From Tetrahymena elliotti 4EA (taxonomy: Eukaryota; Ciliophora; Oligohymenophorea; Hymenostomatida; Tetrahymenidae), in NCBI GenBank assembly GCA_000231825.2, contig JH720309.1, positions 627,350 to 691,349 on the forward strand: a DNA stretch of 64,000 nt, written 5' to 3'. Both the position numbers and the translations under genes were made by a program. The notes below the pieces were generated by a model. It searched no databases and was not told the DNA's origin. It saw only the letters and a program-made list of their open reading frames with translations. Of the stretch, positions 23,230 to 37,355 are shown in pieces (within the stretch, counting starts at the first letter, position 1; every line of letters begins with the position of its first letter).

Positions 23230-24084
23230 TCAAATAATTTGAATAGGCTTTATTGTATTTATATTTTCAAATGTATAATTACATTTAGAAAAATCCGTTT
23301 ATTCAAAGGATAGAATTTATAATTTCTATATTTTTTTTAACTTTTTAACATTTTTTTAGTAAAATTTTTCTAAGAATATTTAAGATTAAACAGAATATTC
23401 TATGTTTTCAAACAAGTAAGATAGTTCTTTTTACATAAATTCTTCGAAGCTAAGCTTTTAAGAAGATTCAACTATCCTTTCTCTATAAGATATTAGATTT
23501 GATAAATCTTAAAGATCAACATCCAACTCTGCAAGCTATAAAACAAATTCTCTTTTGACAGGAAGTAGCTTTTTTTGATTGGCATTAATATCTACATTTT
23601 TATAACTAAAATAAATTTTTATCTTAAATCCATCAAAAGTAGATATTTAGCAAGTTGATTAAACATAACCATCAAATTGTTATTTCTTATCAACTTAATT
23701 TAAAAAAATATTTATTATATCATTTCTATCTTATACTAAATCTATTTTCTGATTTCTTAATAGAATTTGGTTGAAATTTTCAAGGTTTATACCTAAAAGA
23801 TCTAAATATGACTTTGAAAATACCTATTTTATAATTTCTATATCTCTTTTAACTATGTTTGTTCTTCCTATGCAAAATTAAAATAATTAAAATCTATTTT
23901 TTTCTGTATATTCCTTTATATATTCCTCACAAAATTTTATGTGCTTATTATACATTTCATCATGATCTTGAATCATTTACTAACTAATTTTAATCCCATC
24001 TAAATTATGAAGAATTAAGTGCCTAATGTCTTTGAACACTTTCAGAACATATGTAAGTTTTTGATAGTCAATATTGTTAAATTT
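23230..24084 (-). CDS. unknown protein, 5' end unresolved
   Basis: A 284-residue open frame on the minus strand ending at TGA (complement of 23230-23232), with frequent TAA/TAG Gln codons. It is open back to 24084, which follows an AG acceptor-like site. The true first exon is not settled. A 30-nt GT-AG gap would join it in phase to an upstream open stretch ending LLLNGLIKF, but such an intron is shorter than its neighbours. The centre (SYLDLLGINLENFNQILLR, then STFDGFKIKIYFSYKN) has the rhythm of a PAS-like sensor domain, which is a weak impression only. The N-terminal half is mixed helical (MIQDHDEMYNKHIKFCEEY). No membrane span, Cys cluster or catalytic motif was recognised. Confidence 0.6.
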
Positions 24085-27000
24085 CTAATATTTTCAAATA
24101 AATATATAATTAACAAATTTTATTAGTCCATTAAGTAGTAAATTAATGGAAGTATTTTTCTTAAGTCTATAATTCTTATTTTAAAAAACTAATGTAGCCT
24201 TATTAAATTTATAAAACCCTAAGAATTTTGATCAGCAAAACGAGCATAAAAATAATTAAATAAATAATGAAGAAATAATTAATCAAAAAAATTAAATTTT
24301 TATCTTCAATAATTATTAACATTTTAAAAATGAAGAGAGAGGGCTTAATAGAAATTTTATATTCTTTTATATTTTACTTAGGTCAATTTTCTAAATAAAT
24401 AGTGTAGATTAAAAAAAAATATAAATTTAATAATTTTACCCTATTAATATTTTTATCTGATTTTTGTTAACCAGAATTTAAAATTTTAATTAGAATTAAG
24501 ATTATTAATATTAAAAAGTAATTTCCCAAATTAAAATAAGATTTTTTATTTTTACTAATTGATTCGACATTATTTTTAAGTCAGTATTAATTTTAAAATA
24601 AAAGTGAGTCAAATGCTGAATCAGTTTTACTGATGATTAAGATTTTTTTTCTTTCTAAATACTAGTTTGATTCTAATTACAAAATTAAATTTCTTAAATG
24701 AAGTCAATTAAGATAAAATAAAGTATTTTTGAATAAAGTTTATATCAAGTTTGCTTTTATCTAATATTTGATATGATTTCTCACAAAAATTAATTAACTT
24801 TTAATTACTAAAAAAAATTATAAATATTATTTTAAAGAAATTTCTATTTTACAAAGGCTTAAAAATAAGTATTTATTTAAAATAGATAAAATAATAAGAC
24901 CTTTTAGATTTAGAATTGTTTAGGGAAAAAGTGTTTTTATTAAGCTACTATTTTTCATTAAGTATTTTAATAGATAATAATATTACCTCTATATATGCCA
25001 AGGCTGTTTAAAATGAAGTTAAGCTATAAAAATGAGCATCAAATAATTGACAATCTATGATTTAGGAATTTTTTTGGTAAGTTAAACTTTATGCTTGATA
25101 AGATGTAAACCCGAAACTAAAAAATCCTAAGCTATGAGAAAAACGGATTACCCCATCAGAGTCAATAGATAAGCCTGATGAAAGTCTGATTATAAATTCC
25201 TAAGAAACATTTTTATACAAATCTTCAAATCCTGCTCTCTTGAGTTTATTTTTTTTCTTTTTTTAAATTGATTCCCTTTTAGAATTGTGAGTTAGCTTGT
25301 TTTTATGAAATATTTGTTTTAGATCTGTTTAAATTATGTTCAATCCTTCCTATTACTAATTAAATCCATAGTTACTAGTAGAATTTTGATTTTAATCCTT
25401 TTTTATTATTTCAATTATCTAAAGCTAAGATGATTATTAAGCTGTAATATTTTCTTCTGCATTTTAAGCATTTAAAAACTGTTTGTCAGCTAAAAGTTCA
25501 ATTTCCATAAATTTTGATCAAAATGTTTTATAAAACAAATCTTAGAATTTAATTATTTTAATATTATTCCTTTTTTAGATCAATCACAATTAATTATCTT
25601 TGATGATTTGATGAGTATTATTTTGAAATTAATAGCTAGAGAAAGATAAATACATACATTACAATCTTAATTTACTCTTACTTCCAAAATGAATTTTTTA
25701 CATGCAATTTTCATTTTTATAATTAATATAATAATTTTATTGTAATGTTTAGATAAAATTATTTGTAATCAATAAATAATTTAATAGACCAATTTTTTGG
25801 TTTTTAATCATGGATTAAAGTTTTAAATAGTGCGTTTCTTTTCAATTTAACAGGATACCTCTAAAAATTTTCCCTTTTCTATCTACTTATCCTTTATGAT
25901 CAAACGAAATAAGATTATGGCTAATTGAACCTCTGTAAGTGGTTCAAAGGAGCTTTTGCTTTTTATTTTTTATATAGAAGATAGTCAAATATTAAAAATA
26001 GTTAAAATAAATGGCTTTTAAAGAAATTATTTTCTGATAAAAAAATAAAAAATTATTAGATAAACATTTAATTTTTGGTGTTTAGTTTTAATTTTAATTG
26101 AGTTTAGGGATTTGAAGAATTATCTTATTTAGATCTTAATGAATATTCATAATAAATTATGTTAAAATTATGTAATCAGATAATCATAAAAAGAGTAAAG
26201 CATAATTAATTTATTTTTTTATATGATTAATTTACCATATTGCTAGTAATAGAAATGTATCAAATCTTATTCAAAAGAAATTAACATGTAAAAATCCTTT
26301 GATTAAATTAATAACCCAATTTTTTGGTAAATATTTAAAAACTATACAAAAGCAAATATTACTGGAAACATTTTTATCAGAGAGGCTTTAAATTTAGATT
26401 ATGAAATAATATATTAAATAAAGTCAAAGAGTTTACTGAAGGTAAGAAGAATTTAAATATCATGAATTGCTGAAAAAATAAAATGATTATTCTTACAATT
26501 TTTGCATTTGGTTTTTGAGTAATATTTTATGAAGTAAGTAGTGCTTACTTGTAAATTAAAAGAAATTTAGATGAAAAGAATGTAAAGATTTTTATTTTTA
26601 TAGCAAACACCTTTGATTATTTTGAAAGAAATAATTATATTGAGTAAAATCAGAGAGTTTACTAAAAGAATTAATTTAAATATCAAAGGTAGCTGAAAAA
26701 ATAAAATGGATTATTTGTCTTAAAATGTTTGCTTTTTATTTTAGAGTTAAAACAAAATATCAGGAAGTATTTTGCAGTATAATAGCCCTTACTTACATTA
26801 TGAAAAGAAACTTAGATTTTTAAGAAAATTAAAATATAATAGTTGCTTGAAAAGAAAACAAGCATAGACTTTTTATTTTGAAATAGGATTAGCTTTTACT
26901 TTTAATCATGCTTTTATAATAGAAAAAAAAAACTAAAAATATTTAGTTTGAGAAAGATAAATGGATAATAAAGAATGAATTATTACTTGTTTACTATGAA

Positions 27001-27423
27001 AGAGTCATAAGAAATCAGTTCATAAATATTTAGGTCTAGAAAACTTGTGAAAGGAAGGAAGGAATGATTAAGAGAGAGAGAATAAGATAAAGTTTGGAAA
27101 AAACTGTCCTATGTAAACAATAATCCCCAAAAACATAAATCGAGAAGATTATTTGTTTGTTAGTTAGTTATCTAAGAAAGCATTTAGTTTGTACTGAGTA
27201 AAATAAGAAACTAACTCAAAAATTAATTTAGATTTTATTTAATTCACTGCCTAAAAGAAATAAATTAATTGTATTTTTATAAATTGGTAAATTAATTTCC
27301 TCTATATTTGCATTTATTTGCTTAGTGAATGATCATACTATTTAAAAAAAAACTTTTAAAACAAAAAAATAAGTTAAAAAGTAAATTTGATTCATAATCA
27401 AACACAAAAAATCAATAAAAAAC
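24085..27423. other. 3.3-kb gene-poor interval
   Basis: No convincing gene. It contains a locally GC-richer island around 25100-25240 (possible short exon or non-coding RNA, see findings), a diverged direct repeat (26390-26830) and a purine-rich GGAAGGAAGG stretch near 27055. The last few hundred bases are the promoter region of the large surface-protein gene. Confidence 0.5.
26390..26830. repeat. diverged direct repeat, about 226-bp period
   Basis: Two copies share the ordered blocks GAGTTTACT, AATTTAAATATCA, GCTGAAAAAATAAAATG and TTTGC, then a TTTT-rich block and GAGT. The GAGTTTACT blocks start at 26429 and 26655. Copies are perhaps 65-70 percent alike by eye. Neither is coding. The similarity is clear in order and spacing, but its origin is unknown. 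Confidence 0.5.
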
Positions 27424-30400
27424 ATGCTTTTAATATATTTTCTAATTAATATTTGCCTATTTTTTAAATAAATCACACAAATCTATGCAAAGGAATGCCC
27501 TGAGATGAGGGTTTTACAACCGTATAAGACTAGGACATGGATTATTGAGGGAATTTAAATTCATAATTCTACAATCAGACTATTAAGAGGAGGAAGTTAA
27601 CCAGGTACCACAGATCCAGTAAATAATATCATGATTTGGGATATGGCTACAAATAATATGCTTAAAATATTTGACATAGATATTCAAATTACCAAGATGC
27701 TTTATTGCAAGAAAAAAAGAAAATTATTAGCATTAGGAATACATAAAATCTTAAATATTCATCTTTAAAACTTTAGTATTATTGATGAATATAATATAGG
27801 AGGATCGTATATTGAAGATGTAGAAGATAGTGAAAGTCTACTTCTGATGGCAAGAGATTAAGGCAATCCTTTTATTTATGACATATATGAGAGAAAAATA
27901 GTAGAAACGCTACCTTATGAATACCTTAATATCAAGGGATAGGGATGGGCTTCATAGCAGTTTTTAAAAGATTTTACTATTTTACTCAGTGCTAAATTAA
28001 TTCTTTTTGACAAAAATGATGGTAATAGAATGATATCTTTTCTTTAATCTAACGTATAAGATCCAGAATTAAATAATTAAGTTTGTTCTTTCAAGTCAGC
28101 TAATTTTTTGATTACAGGAAATCTTACTAATATTGTTTCATTAGGTATGATATATAGAGACTAGCAAGGAAAATCTTAGTACCAAAGCTTTGGATTTTAC
28201 TAGGAACCTACAATTTCAGGCAATAATTTTATATTTGTTGAACTTTACTGTATTATGAGAGGAAGTAATTATTTTGTAGTAGGAACATTAGGAAATAAAA
28301 GCAATAATCGTTTTACTTATAACGGAGCTACTGTGTTAAAAATAGAGAGCTAAACTGATCCTATTACTAATTAGGTAACTTATTTTCTTAAAGTATAAGA
28401 ATAATGGCGTTATAGAAGATGGAGAAAGGATATGGAATTCTTTTTATTTGATGAAGGAACACATAGAGGTCACTCAATTAGCGAATATGAGCATTATTCA
28501 TATGAATTTTTAGAAAGTGATGTAGGTTAGTGTGATTTTGATGGAGATGGTGTTATTGATCCTTAATGTAGAGTGGCTAAAACTATTAGTCATTGGCCAT
28601 GGAATTTAAATATAGGTGTCTTTTCTTTAGGAAGTAATTCAGAATATTATATTCATGCTAATGATAACATAATGGGATATTAAATTAGAGATTGGAATTA
28701 AACAGAAATAGCAAGAATTAAACAACCTCGTTTGATAGAAAAAAAATAGTATGCTCTGAGAAGGGTTTAACTTAACCCTTAAAGTACTTACACATTGTCA
28801 TTTGATACGTATATTTAAAAAATGAATTGGGTTTATAACGGTGATATGAAACCTGGTTTTTATTAAAATGCAGGCTTTTACATTTATCAGCAGATCTCTA
28901 TAACTTAAAATTAAACAGACACTTATAATTTAATATCTTACATGAACCCTTCAGAAAATTCAAATAAGTATTTGAATCCATATGATATCATTACAGCATT
29001 TACTTACAAAGATCTATTGCATGTTTGCGTATACTATAATGTTCTAGAAGTGAGTAAAAACGAAAATGGTGATGATGTTAACAACTAAGCTTCATATTTG
29101 TATTTTTCTAGTCACAATAAAGAATGTTACAGACTTAGTAATGGCTAAGTTTTATATTTTAACAAATTAATACAATCTAAAACAATTGAGTATGGGTAAG
29201 GTGTCAGGTAATATTCTAAATGTACTCCATTTTATTATGGAGGGTATTTAGTTTGTAAACATAAAGATCAATTGTTAGAGTTTTGGTCATTGGATAATTA
29301 TACCCTTGTTAAAACCTTTCCAATTAGTAACTGTCCTGGTGACCTTGACATTGCAGCTCATAGAAGTAGAATCTTTGTAGGTTGTGATAATTCAATTATA
29401 ATATATGATGATAAAGATTAATCTGTGATAACTTTTGATAAATTTTAAACAAGGGTAATCCTTTACTTAATAGTTTCAGAAGATATCCTTATTGTTGCAT
29501 ATTCAACCATAGAAATTATGGTTTATGATTTACGACCCTCAGATGGATCTATTATAACAGTTTTTTAGTATTATAATCCTTAAGATTGTTGTATAATCAA
29601 TTCAATCGATATCAATCCTAAGTCTAAAAGAATAGTGTGGGCAGCTACACAATAAATCAACCAAATAGATCTTACAAATTGCTTTGAAGATCCATAAAAT
29701 TGCTTGACTTGTGAAATTAACTCTTACTTTAAGTTTGATCCAAATTTCTCTTTTCTTAAGTAAAAGTATCAAAGAGCATAATGGCCTACAGCATAACCCT
29801 CGCTTTATGTAAATCCTAAATTTTTAGATAGTGGTTTTGGAACTATGAGTAGACCTTATCAAACAGACATGAATATAATTCAACTCTATCTCAAAACAGA
29901 ATTGTATAAATCAAGCATAGTTAATTTCAAAAGCATAACTTTGAATATTTATATAGATACCAGTAAAGAATTCTACATGAGTCATCATATCTTTTTTTGG
30001 GTTCATGATAAAACTTAAATAAAATTTTTACCATGGGACAGCTCTTCTTAATCTAACTAGAAAGTTAAAATAGTTATTAATAGTCCTTTGTAAATTGACT
30101 TAACAATTTAAAATTGGGATTATATTGACATGAGAGATATCCAAGCAATATGTCCTAATTGTAATTCAAATAGTCTAACATTATCTAATAGTGGTTAAGT
30201 GTACTTAAGAAATTTTATTCTTTCTAAAAATCTAAATGACCTAACTAATTCATAACAATCAAATCCAGATTAGACAATCCAAAATATAAGAATTTAAGTT
30301 AATAATGTGGATGTTTTTAGTCTTGAGAATTAAGTCATATAAAATATAATAAATGATGATCTAAACACAGTTCCTTTCTTTACTTTTTACTCTTGTAAAT

Positions 30401-33400
30401 CAGTTATTTTGAAAAATTTGGTTTTCTAAAATATCGTCAATTAAGAGAGTTTGTTTGAATCCTTAAACAGCAGCTTTCTACTAGACACAATAACTTTTTC
30501 AAAAATAAATACTTGTGAAGAAACTGTAACATAAAGGACTAAATTTAACCTGATTCCCTTCAAAAATTTTAGGGCCTCAAATATTAAATTTTTAAACAAT
30601 CAGTTCTGTGATATCTGCTTACTCTAAAGCATCGCATCTTCAAGTGATTAAAATTAAAATTTAATTAGTATATCAAATGTTGAAGTAAGTAATAACTCAT
30701 TCAATTCATATGTAAATTCAAATGTTATTTTCCTGAAAATGTCTCTTGTCTAGTTAATATAAACATCTCCTGTTGCTATTGAAATAAGTAAAGTAAATTT
30801 TATCAACAACAAAGGAAACTTTAGTAACAACGGAAACTGCTATTACTTTGAATTTACTAAAATCAATTCTGTAACTATGAATTAGATAAACATATTAGAT
30901 GAAAGCTTAGTAGGTATTGCAAGTTTCAATAAAATTTAAACTCTCTAACTCTAATATTTAAGTCTCATTAATTCTTAATACATGGATAATACTCTAAATA
31001 AAAATATTTATTTTGACAAAAATGTCATACTTTTTTAGGAAATTGAAAAAATAGAAATATTAGACTCCTATATATTAGGTATGAATTCCAGAGGTATAGT
31101 TACAGTACAAATAGAGGAAAGTAATGAGGTCTCGATTAGAAACTTAACTTTAAATCACAGTTCATTTCGTGATTCTCTTTTTGTATCTATTTCAAATTAG
31201 AATAACTAAATCTCTAGTATTTCTATCTAAGATAGTAATTTTGATAGTAATTAGTTTTCAACATAGTAATCTTACATTCAAGTTGGATTAATTTAAATTA
31301 AAGCTGAAAAATCTTCAACTAGCATCCAAATCCTCAACTCAACATTTACTAAAAATTCATTAGCAGTTAACTAAAATACTCAAAAGAAATCATCTCTTGC
31401 AGTATCTATTGAAAATTCAATCAGTGATGTTACTATTTCTAATTGCACATTCTATAATTACTTGGCTAATGGTATAATTGGAGATCTTTTCCTAAATGTC
31501 TAATACCTCACAGTTTTTAACTCTACATTCTAATAAAATCTTACTGGCTTTATAGACCCATCTTAAAATAAACCTAATCTTGACTATGAATAAACTATAT
31601 TTGCTTAATTTGACATATTCAGACTTAAAGGAGCCTTTTTACAGTTACAAGTTTAGCAAGTAAAAATTATTCAAAATTCTTTTTCAAATGCTATTTCTTA
31701 ATAAGGGGCCGTTTTTATATAACCAAACAATAACTTTTTATTAATAACTGTAGAAAATAGTAATTTCACTAATTTATATGCAAGTTAATCAGGAACAGCA
31801 TTTTATGTTAGTTCTATGAGCTCACCCACTAATATAAACATAAAAGAAAGTTTATTCCAAAACTTGTGGTTAGGAAACCAAGCTAAATAAAGCCAAGCCC
31901 ACTTGTTTTTTGAATCAAGCTCATTAAATCAAAATCAAATAGATATAAAAAATATCGAATTTTATAATTTTGGTAAAGTAAAGTTGATTAATCAAGAAAC
32001 AACCAATTCCTACTTTTTATACTCAGATTCTTTCCATTTAAATGTTGATTCTATTTATTTATTAAAAAAAAAAAATCGTTCTTTAATGACAAATTTATTT
32101 GATAGTTTATCAAAATCAAGAATAACCTAACAGATTAATGATGTTATTTTATTCAATTTATTAGGTGATTACATATTTTATGGATCATCTATTATTTATT
32201 CTTCTTAAGGTACATTAGATCTAACAAATGTTGAGTTGTTAGGATCTTTAGTTATTAATGATAAATATATTAATACACCAAAAGAAATATAACAAGCAAA
32301 CATAATAACAACCTAATCAAGTACTGTCAAAGTAAATAACTTAAAAATATTTAACTTTAATGTAAATATTAATGGAGGTTTGATACTAATTTAAAATTCT
32401 AAATCAGCATAATTAAATAATATAAACCTAACAAATGTGAGCTAATAAATAAGTTTAGTAAACTCAATTTAATTATATTAAGAATCTTCTGAGTTTTATG
32501 CCTTTGTTAATTGCTTGAATTCAGAGTGCTCTATTGATTCTATGAATGCTCTTTGTGATGGTCAAGCGACATAAATATGTCAAGGAAGAGTTATTAACTC
32601 TTATAAAGGATCTTTAAGTCTAACAAATTCAAATTTTTCTAAATTTCAACTTTAAGACAGAAATGGCACTGCCTTATTTATATAGGACCTAAAATCAATT
32701 CTTTTAATTGAATAATGCACTTTTAATAACTTATAAAGCGAAGGTTTTGGAGCTGCCATTTATTTTTACTAAAGTGACTTAATCTCATCGGCAACTATTA
32801 AAATTATAAAAAGTACTTTTAAGCAAAATGTTGTCTTAAAATATGGAGGAGCTATAGCCCTCGAAGGCTCTATTAATGATCTTTAATAAAAGATAAATAT
32901 TTCAGAAAACAAATTTATACAAAATGAAGCTCAACTAAGTGGAGCTATTTATTATAGTTCATTTTACCTAAATCCTACTAAAGTGGGCCATAATATTTTT
33001 GAAAACAATAAAGCCAAAATGGGTAATGATGTTTATTCTATGCCATCTAATTTGAGTGTTATTCTTACTATAGAAGAAAATCAAACTGTTTCAGTTTAAA
33101 ATAGTGGTGAGTACACCATTATTCAAGGATCAGGTTTATAGCTACCTAAAATTTAAACAATTTTATACTATGAAGATCATAAAGGTTAATAGCATGCTAT
33201 CGATCCTTCTCTTATATCTTAGTAAAAAGAAATCTTAGAGATGTAGATGAGCTTGGATAAGAAAAATCCAGTAAAATTTGAAGACTAAAATTAAATGCTG
33301 AATTATTTTATGAGAGGTAATCTGTATTCATCTTATAATTAGGAATAAAATAGTATATCTTTCTCAAATATAGAGCTTTATGGATTAGAAAACAGTGAAG

Positions 33401-36340
33401 TTTACCTGATGATAACATCACCTTTATTAAAAAAGAAAAAAATAGCATAAGAAAATGGAAATATTGTATATGATAATTATAAATTTATCATTAATATTCG
33501 TTTCCGTGGATGTTCAAAATTTGAAATAGTTACAAGTAATTAAATTTCATAGCTAAATCCTTAAATTAACAAATGCTAAGTGTGTCCAGATTTATCCTAT
33601 TCAAAAAATAAAGAAGTTTGTGAACAATGTCAAATAGGTGCAATCTGTAAAGCTAATTAAGAGCTTTCAATAAAAAGTGGATACTGGAGAGATTCTTATG
33701 ATAGCTATACAGTTTTGTAATGCTCTTCAGGATCCGAAAGTTGTAAAGGAGGATAATCAATGGGTAATGAATTATGTGAAACTGGTTATATTGGCCCATT
33801 ATGCTAGGAATGTGACTTATTTTCTATTAGAGGTTCTGGAAGATACTCTCGTTTAGGTAAAAGTCTATGTAGAAATTGTCAATTCGATTTTGTAAGTCTC
33901 ATTATGGTTTTAGGAACAGTAGTCATCTCATTATATCTCACAATAAGAGCAATTTATTCTATTTCAAACTATTTAAAAGCTTAAGTAATTAATTTTGAAA
34001 TTATACTTTTTATTTATTTAATTGCCACTCCCCTTATCTTTGAAAAATATTTCCAACGTACCTTAAAACTTATCTAACATTAATAAATAGGGGCTATAAT
34101 GCTATTTTTTTTAATATAATTAACCAAGATATTTTTTAATTTATGAATATTTTTAAGGGAAGAAATTATTTAAAAATTAAAAAAATATTTAAATGTAATT
34201 TAAAAATAAATAGATTCTTGTAAAATTTATGAAGGCTATGAAGTTTAAGAGAATTAGAGAAGTTGATTAATTACAAAGCTAAAACATACTTATTAAGATA
34301 TTAATGACATACTTTTAGCTGATAAGTATTATACGTACAATAGAAATAAAAATACCAAATTTATTACCAGAAATATCATTTTATTTTGGTAATCCAGCTA
34401 CAAATTCAACTATGAATATTAATTGCCTATTCCCAGAATTTTTTATAGGAATGCATTATATTTACTATAATTACTTCTTAAGTTTATTTGTTCCTATTTT
34501 AGATTTTTTCGTTCTTGCCTTGACATTAAAGGTCTTAACTTTAATAAAAAAAGAAAAGCTTAGCATTAGTGATCTTAAAGCAGGAATAATCTTCTTTTTT
34601 ACTTACTTTTAACCAGAATTTGTGTATTAAGCTATTTAATTGATGACCTGCAAATCCTATGGTGGTAAAAAATATAATTAAGCAAATACAAGTATTGGAT
34701 GCAGTACTGAACCAGAATACTTAGCAGTTTTATCTCTCCTAATCATTATATTTTGTTTTTTCATACCTCTGCTTCTCTTTTTGAAATTATCTGCTTTTAT
34801 GAAAAATAAAAAGTTTTCAGATTTTTCATTTTAATTATAAAACTGCTAATATGCCTTCTTGTCTATCAATTATAAGACATAGATTTATTATTGGGAATTT
34901 ATTAGAATGTCTGAAAGACTCCTTTTCATTCTAATAGCAAGTATATTCAATTCAAACTAAACTCTAAAAATCCTGCTATTGATCTTTATTTCTGAGGGCT
35001 ATTGTTATATACTTAGGATTAAGCAACCTTTCAAAAATCAATAATTCAATACTTTAGAAATAGCTACCAATCATATTATCTGCGTTAGCTTTTTACTAGC
35101 TATTGGTATATATTCTGAAGATCAATCTGATGCGTTAAATGTGCTTTTTTATGTAATATTCTTGATTATTAATTGGCTTATCATAGCTTATATCTTGATG
35201 CTTGTTATGCAAGAACAAGTAAATAAAATCACAGACAAAATGCTGTTGGTTGTAGAAAAAAATAAATATATCAGATGTTTATTTGAGAACTTTTTACACT
35301 GTTTAAACTTCATTCCATTTTTCAGACTCAATTTTGACTTAAAATTATATCTTAGTAAAAAGAAAAAGCCTCTTCTCTATGAAAAAGTTAGATAAGCATT
35401 ACTCTAACTCTTAAAGCTTCCTTAAGAAGATAGAAATATTTTCTTTTTGAGTATAAAGGAATAGAAGAATTAAAGTAAATACATATCAAATATGATGAAT
35501 CAATTCAAAAATTAATTTTAGAATACGAGTCCATCTAAATCTAATTAGAGTCCACAATAATCTTTACAAAATAAACTAGAAAAGATTATAGTTTCTTAGT
35601 CTGATTAAGACAATGAAGCTTCTTTTGCCACTAAAAATAAAAATTGCTATGCAGAATCTAAAACAATTACATAAATAAATTTATTTTCAAGCTTTAGAAA
35701 TTAAAATAACTAGCCAAGTTTTATTAATAACTTCTTTGGAAATAAAGATAAATCTATTGTTCAATCCGTACCACAGCCTTAACAAAATCTTAATAAAAAG
35801 TTTTATGTAAACTCATAAGATTTAGAGCTCTCAAATTTACCGAAAGATGAAACCATTCTAAACCAATTTTCACCTCATAGCAAAACTGATATTTAATCAT
35901 CTCTAAGTGAATTAAGATAAGGCGAATAATAGCTATATTAATTCCCTGTATAAAAAATATAAGTTTCCACTGATCATAAATAATATCCTTCTGTTATTAC
36001 TAATAGAGATTATAACCTTCAAGATTCAGTAATTAGCTAAACAACACCTTATAAAGATTCTATAGCTACACCTTATAAAGATTCTTCAGATCACAACAAT
36101 GAAAACTAAAATAAAATAAATGGATCTGCAGAAAATTTTAGTAATATAGACTTTGACCAGCCTTAATATTTATTGTAATCGTATTAAAAATAATTATCCA
36201 ACATTATTAAAAATCAAAGAAATAAAAAAAGCTTATTGCAATCAGCCCCAACAATTAAGTCTAGTAATTCAAGAATTACTTACAAAGAAGATTTTACCAA
36301 TAACAACGATAATAATATAAATGATAACTCAATTGATTGA
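27424..36340 (+). CDS. giant multipass surface protein, Cys-rich, beta-helix-like
   Basis: Two exons, 27424-34057 and 34158-36340, total 8817 nt and give 2938 residues. A signal peptide (MLLIYFLINICLFFK...) is likely cleaved after IYA, before KECPEM. Residues 30-800 include WD-like strands (IMIWDMATNNMLKIFD) and a calcium-loop motif DFDGDGVIDP near residue 371. Residues about 900-2000 are many short Asn/Ser-rich strands (VSNNSFNS, ENKFIQNEA) typical of right-handed beta-helix repeat proteins. A Cys-rich EGF/ephrin-receptor-like block (about 2050-2140) includes CQVCPD, CEQCQIGAIC, GYWRD and CETGYIGPLCQEC. About seven hydrophobic spans lie between residue 2160 and 2560, then a Q/S-rich cytoplasmic tail of about 350 residues. 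Ciliates have large families of such transmembrane proteins. Role unknown, probably cell-surface sensing or adhesion. The intron was placed by phase, since the unspliced frame hits TGA at 34143. Confidence 0.85.
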
Positions 36341-37355
36341 AATATTTTAATTATGAATCTGCTCATTCATTTACTAGCACTTTTAACAAAAGTTTTATTT
36401 AGAAAATGCATCCTATTTCCAAACTTACTAAAAAAAAATTTATTTTATCACTAAAAATAATATGTTATAAACAATAAATTATTATAGTTAAAACCTCAAT
36501 TTACAAAAATTTAAACTTAGTCGTCATATTTAACATCCAAACTAATAATTGCTCAAGGATGATTATTTATGAGAAACAAACCTGTAAATAGAAAGATGAT
36601 GAAAGAATTCTACCATATTTAATCAAAACTAATTATGAAATTGAACAATTTATTTTATTCAACTAAAAATAAAGTATTTTTGTGTTTAATAAAATCTAAT
36701 TGTTTACAAAAATATTTTTTTCTCATTAATTTAAACACTTGTTATTCTTTTAAAGTTTTTTTATTTTTATTTTTTCATGAATAAAATTTATAAAATTGAA
36801 GTTTTAAAATAGGATATATTTTCTATTTATTTTATTTAATTGATATCTATCTTAAAATCTCAATAAAATTAGCCATGCAACCCATGTATTATGGTTTTTA
36901 TCTGTAATTGGTGATTTTTTAGATGAATGATCTTTGTTTGTATAAGTTGAGCATAACATTGAGTCATTGTATTAAATAAAATTAAATGCTTAAATATAAA
37001 AATCTGTTTCATTAAATATTAGTTTTTATCAAATTTTATAATAATTTGAAATTTCTTGATTAAAATCTATTTTAATTTTTTTCTAATAAATAATATTTTG
37101 ATCAAATATTCGTCTGAAAAACTGTAATTTCTTTTTACAAACTTTTCAATTTTTTTAGAATCTAATGAAAAAATTGGCAATATTTGATTTAATTAGTGGT
37201 TATTTGTAAATCAAGCTAATTAAAAATTTATCTGTTAAACAACATTATTTATATTAGAAAGGATAGTTAATATCAATAATTTGAGAGCTTTTTGATTATT
37301 AGCTAAAAAGCTTTAGAACAAAAATATAGTTTAGGTATAAAAAATTATTTTAAAA
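36341..37355. other. intergenic
   Basis: AT-rich spacer of about 1 kb between two plus-strand genes. No feature is seen. Confidence 0.6.

Noticed and set aside
25140..25240. Assigning the GC-richer island as a box C/D snoRNA
   Set aside because: The TGATGA and CTGA elements are only five bases apart and no terminal stem was found, so the architecture is wrong. Kept only as an open finding.
34058..34157. Possible end of the giant surface protein at TGA 34143
   Set aside because: A GT-AG intron in matching phase removes the stop, and the next exon continues the expected membrane spans, so the protein is not truncated.
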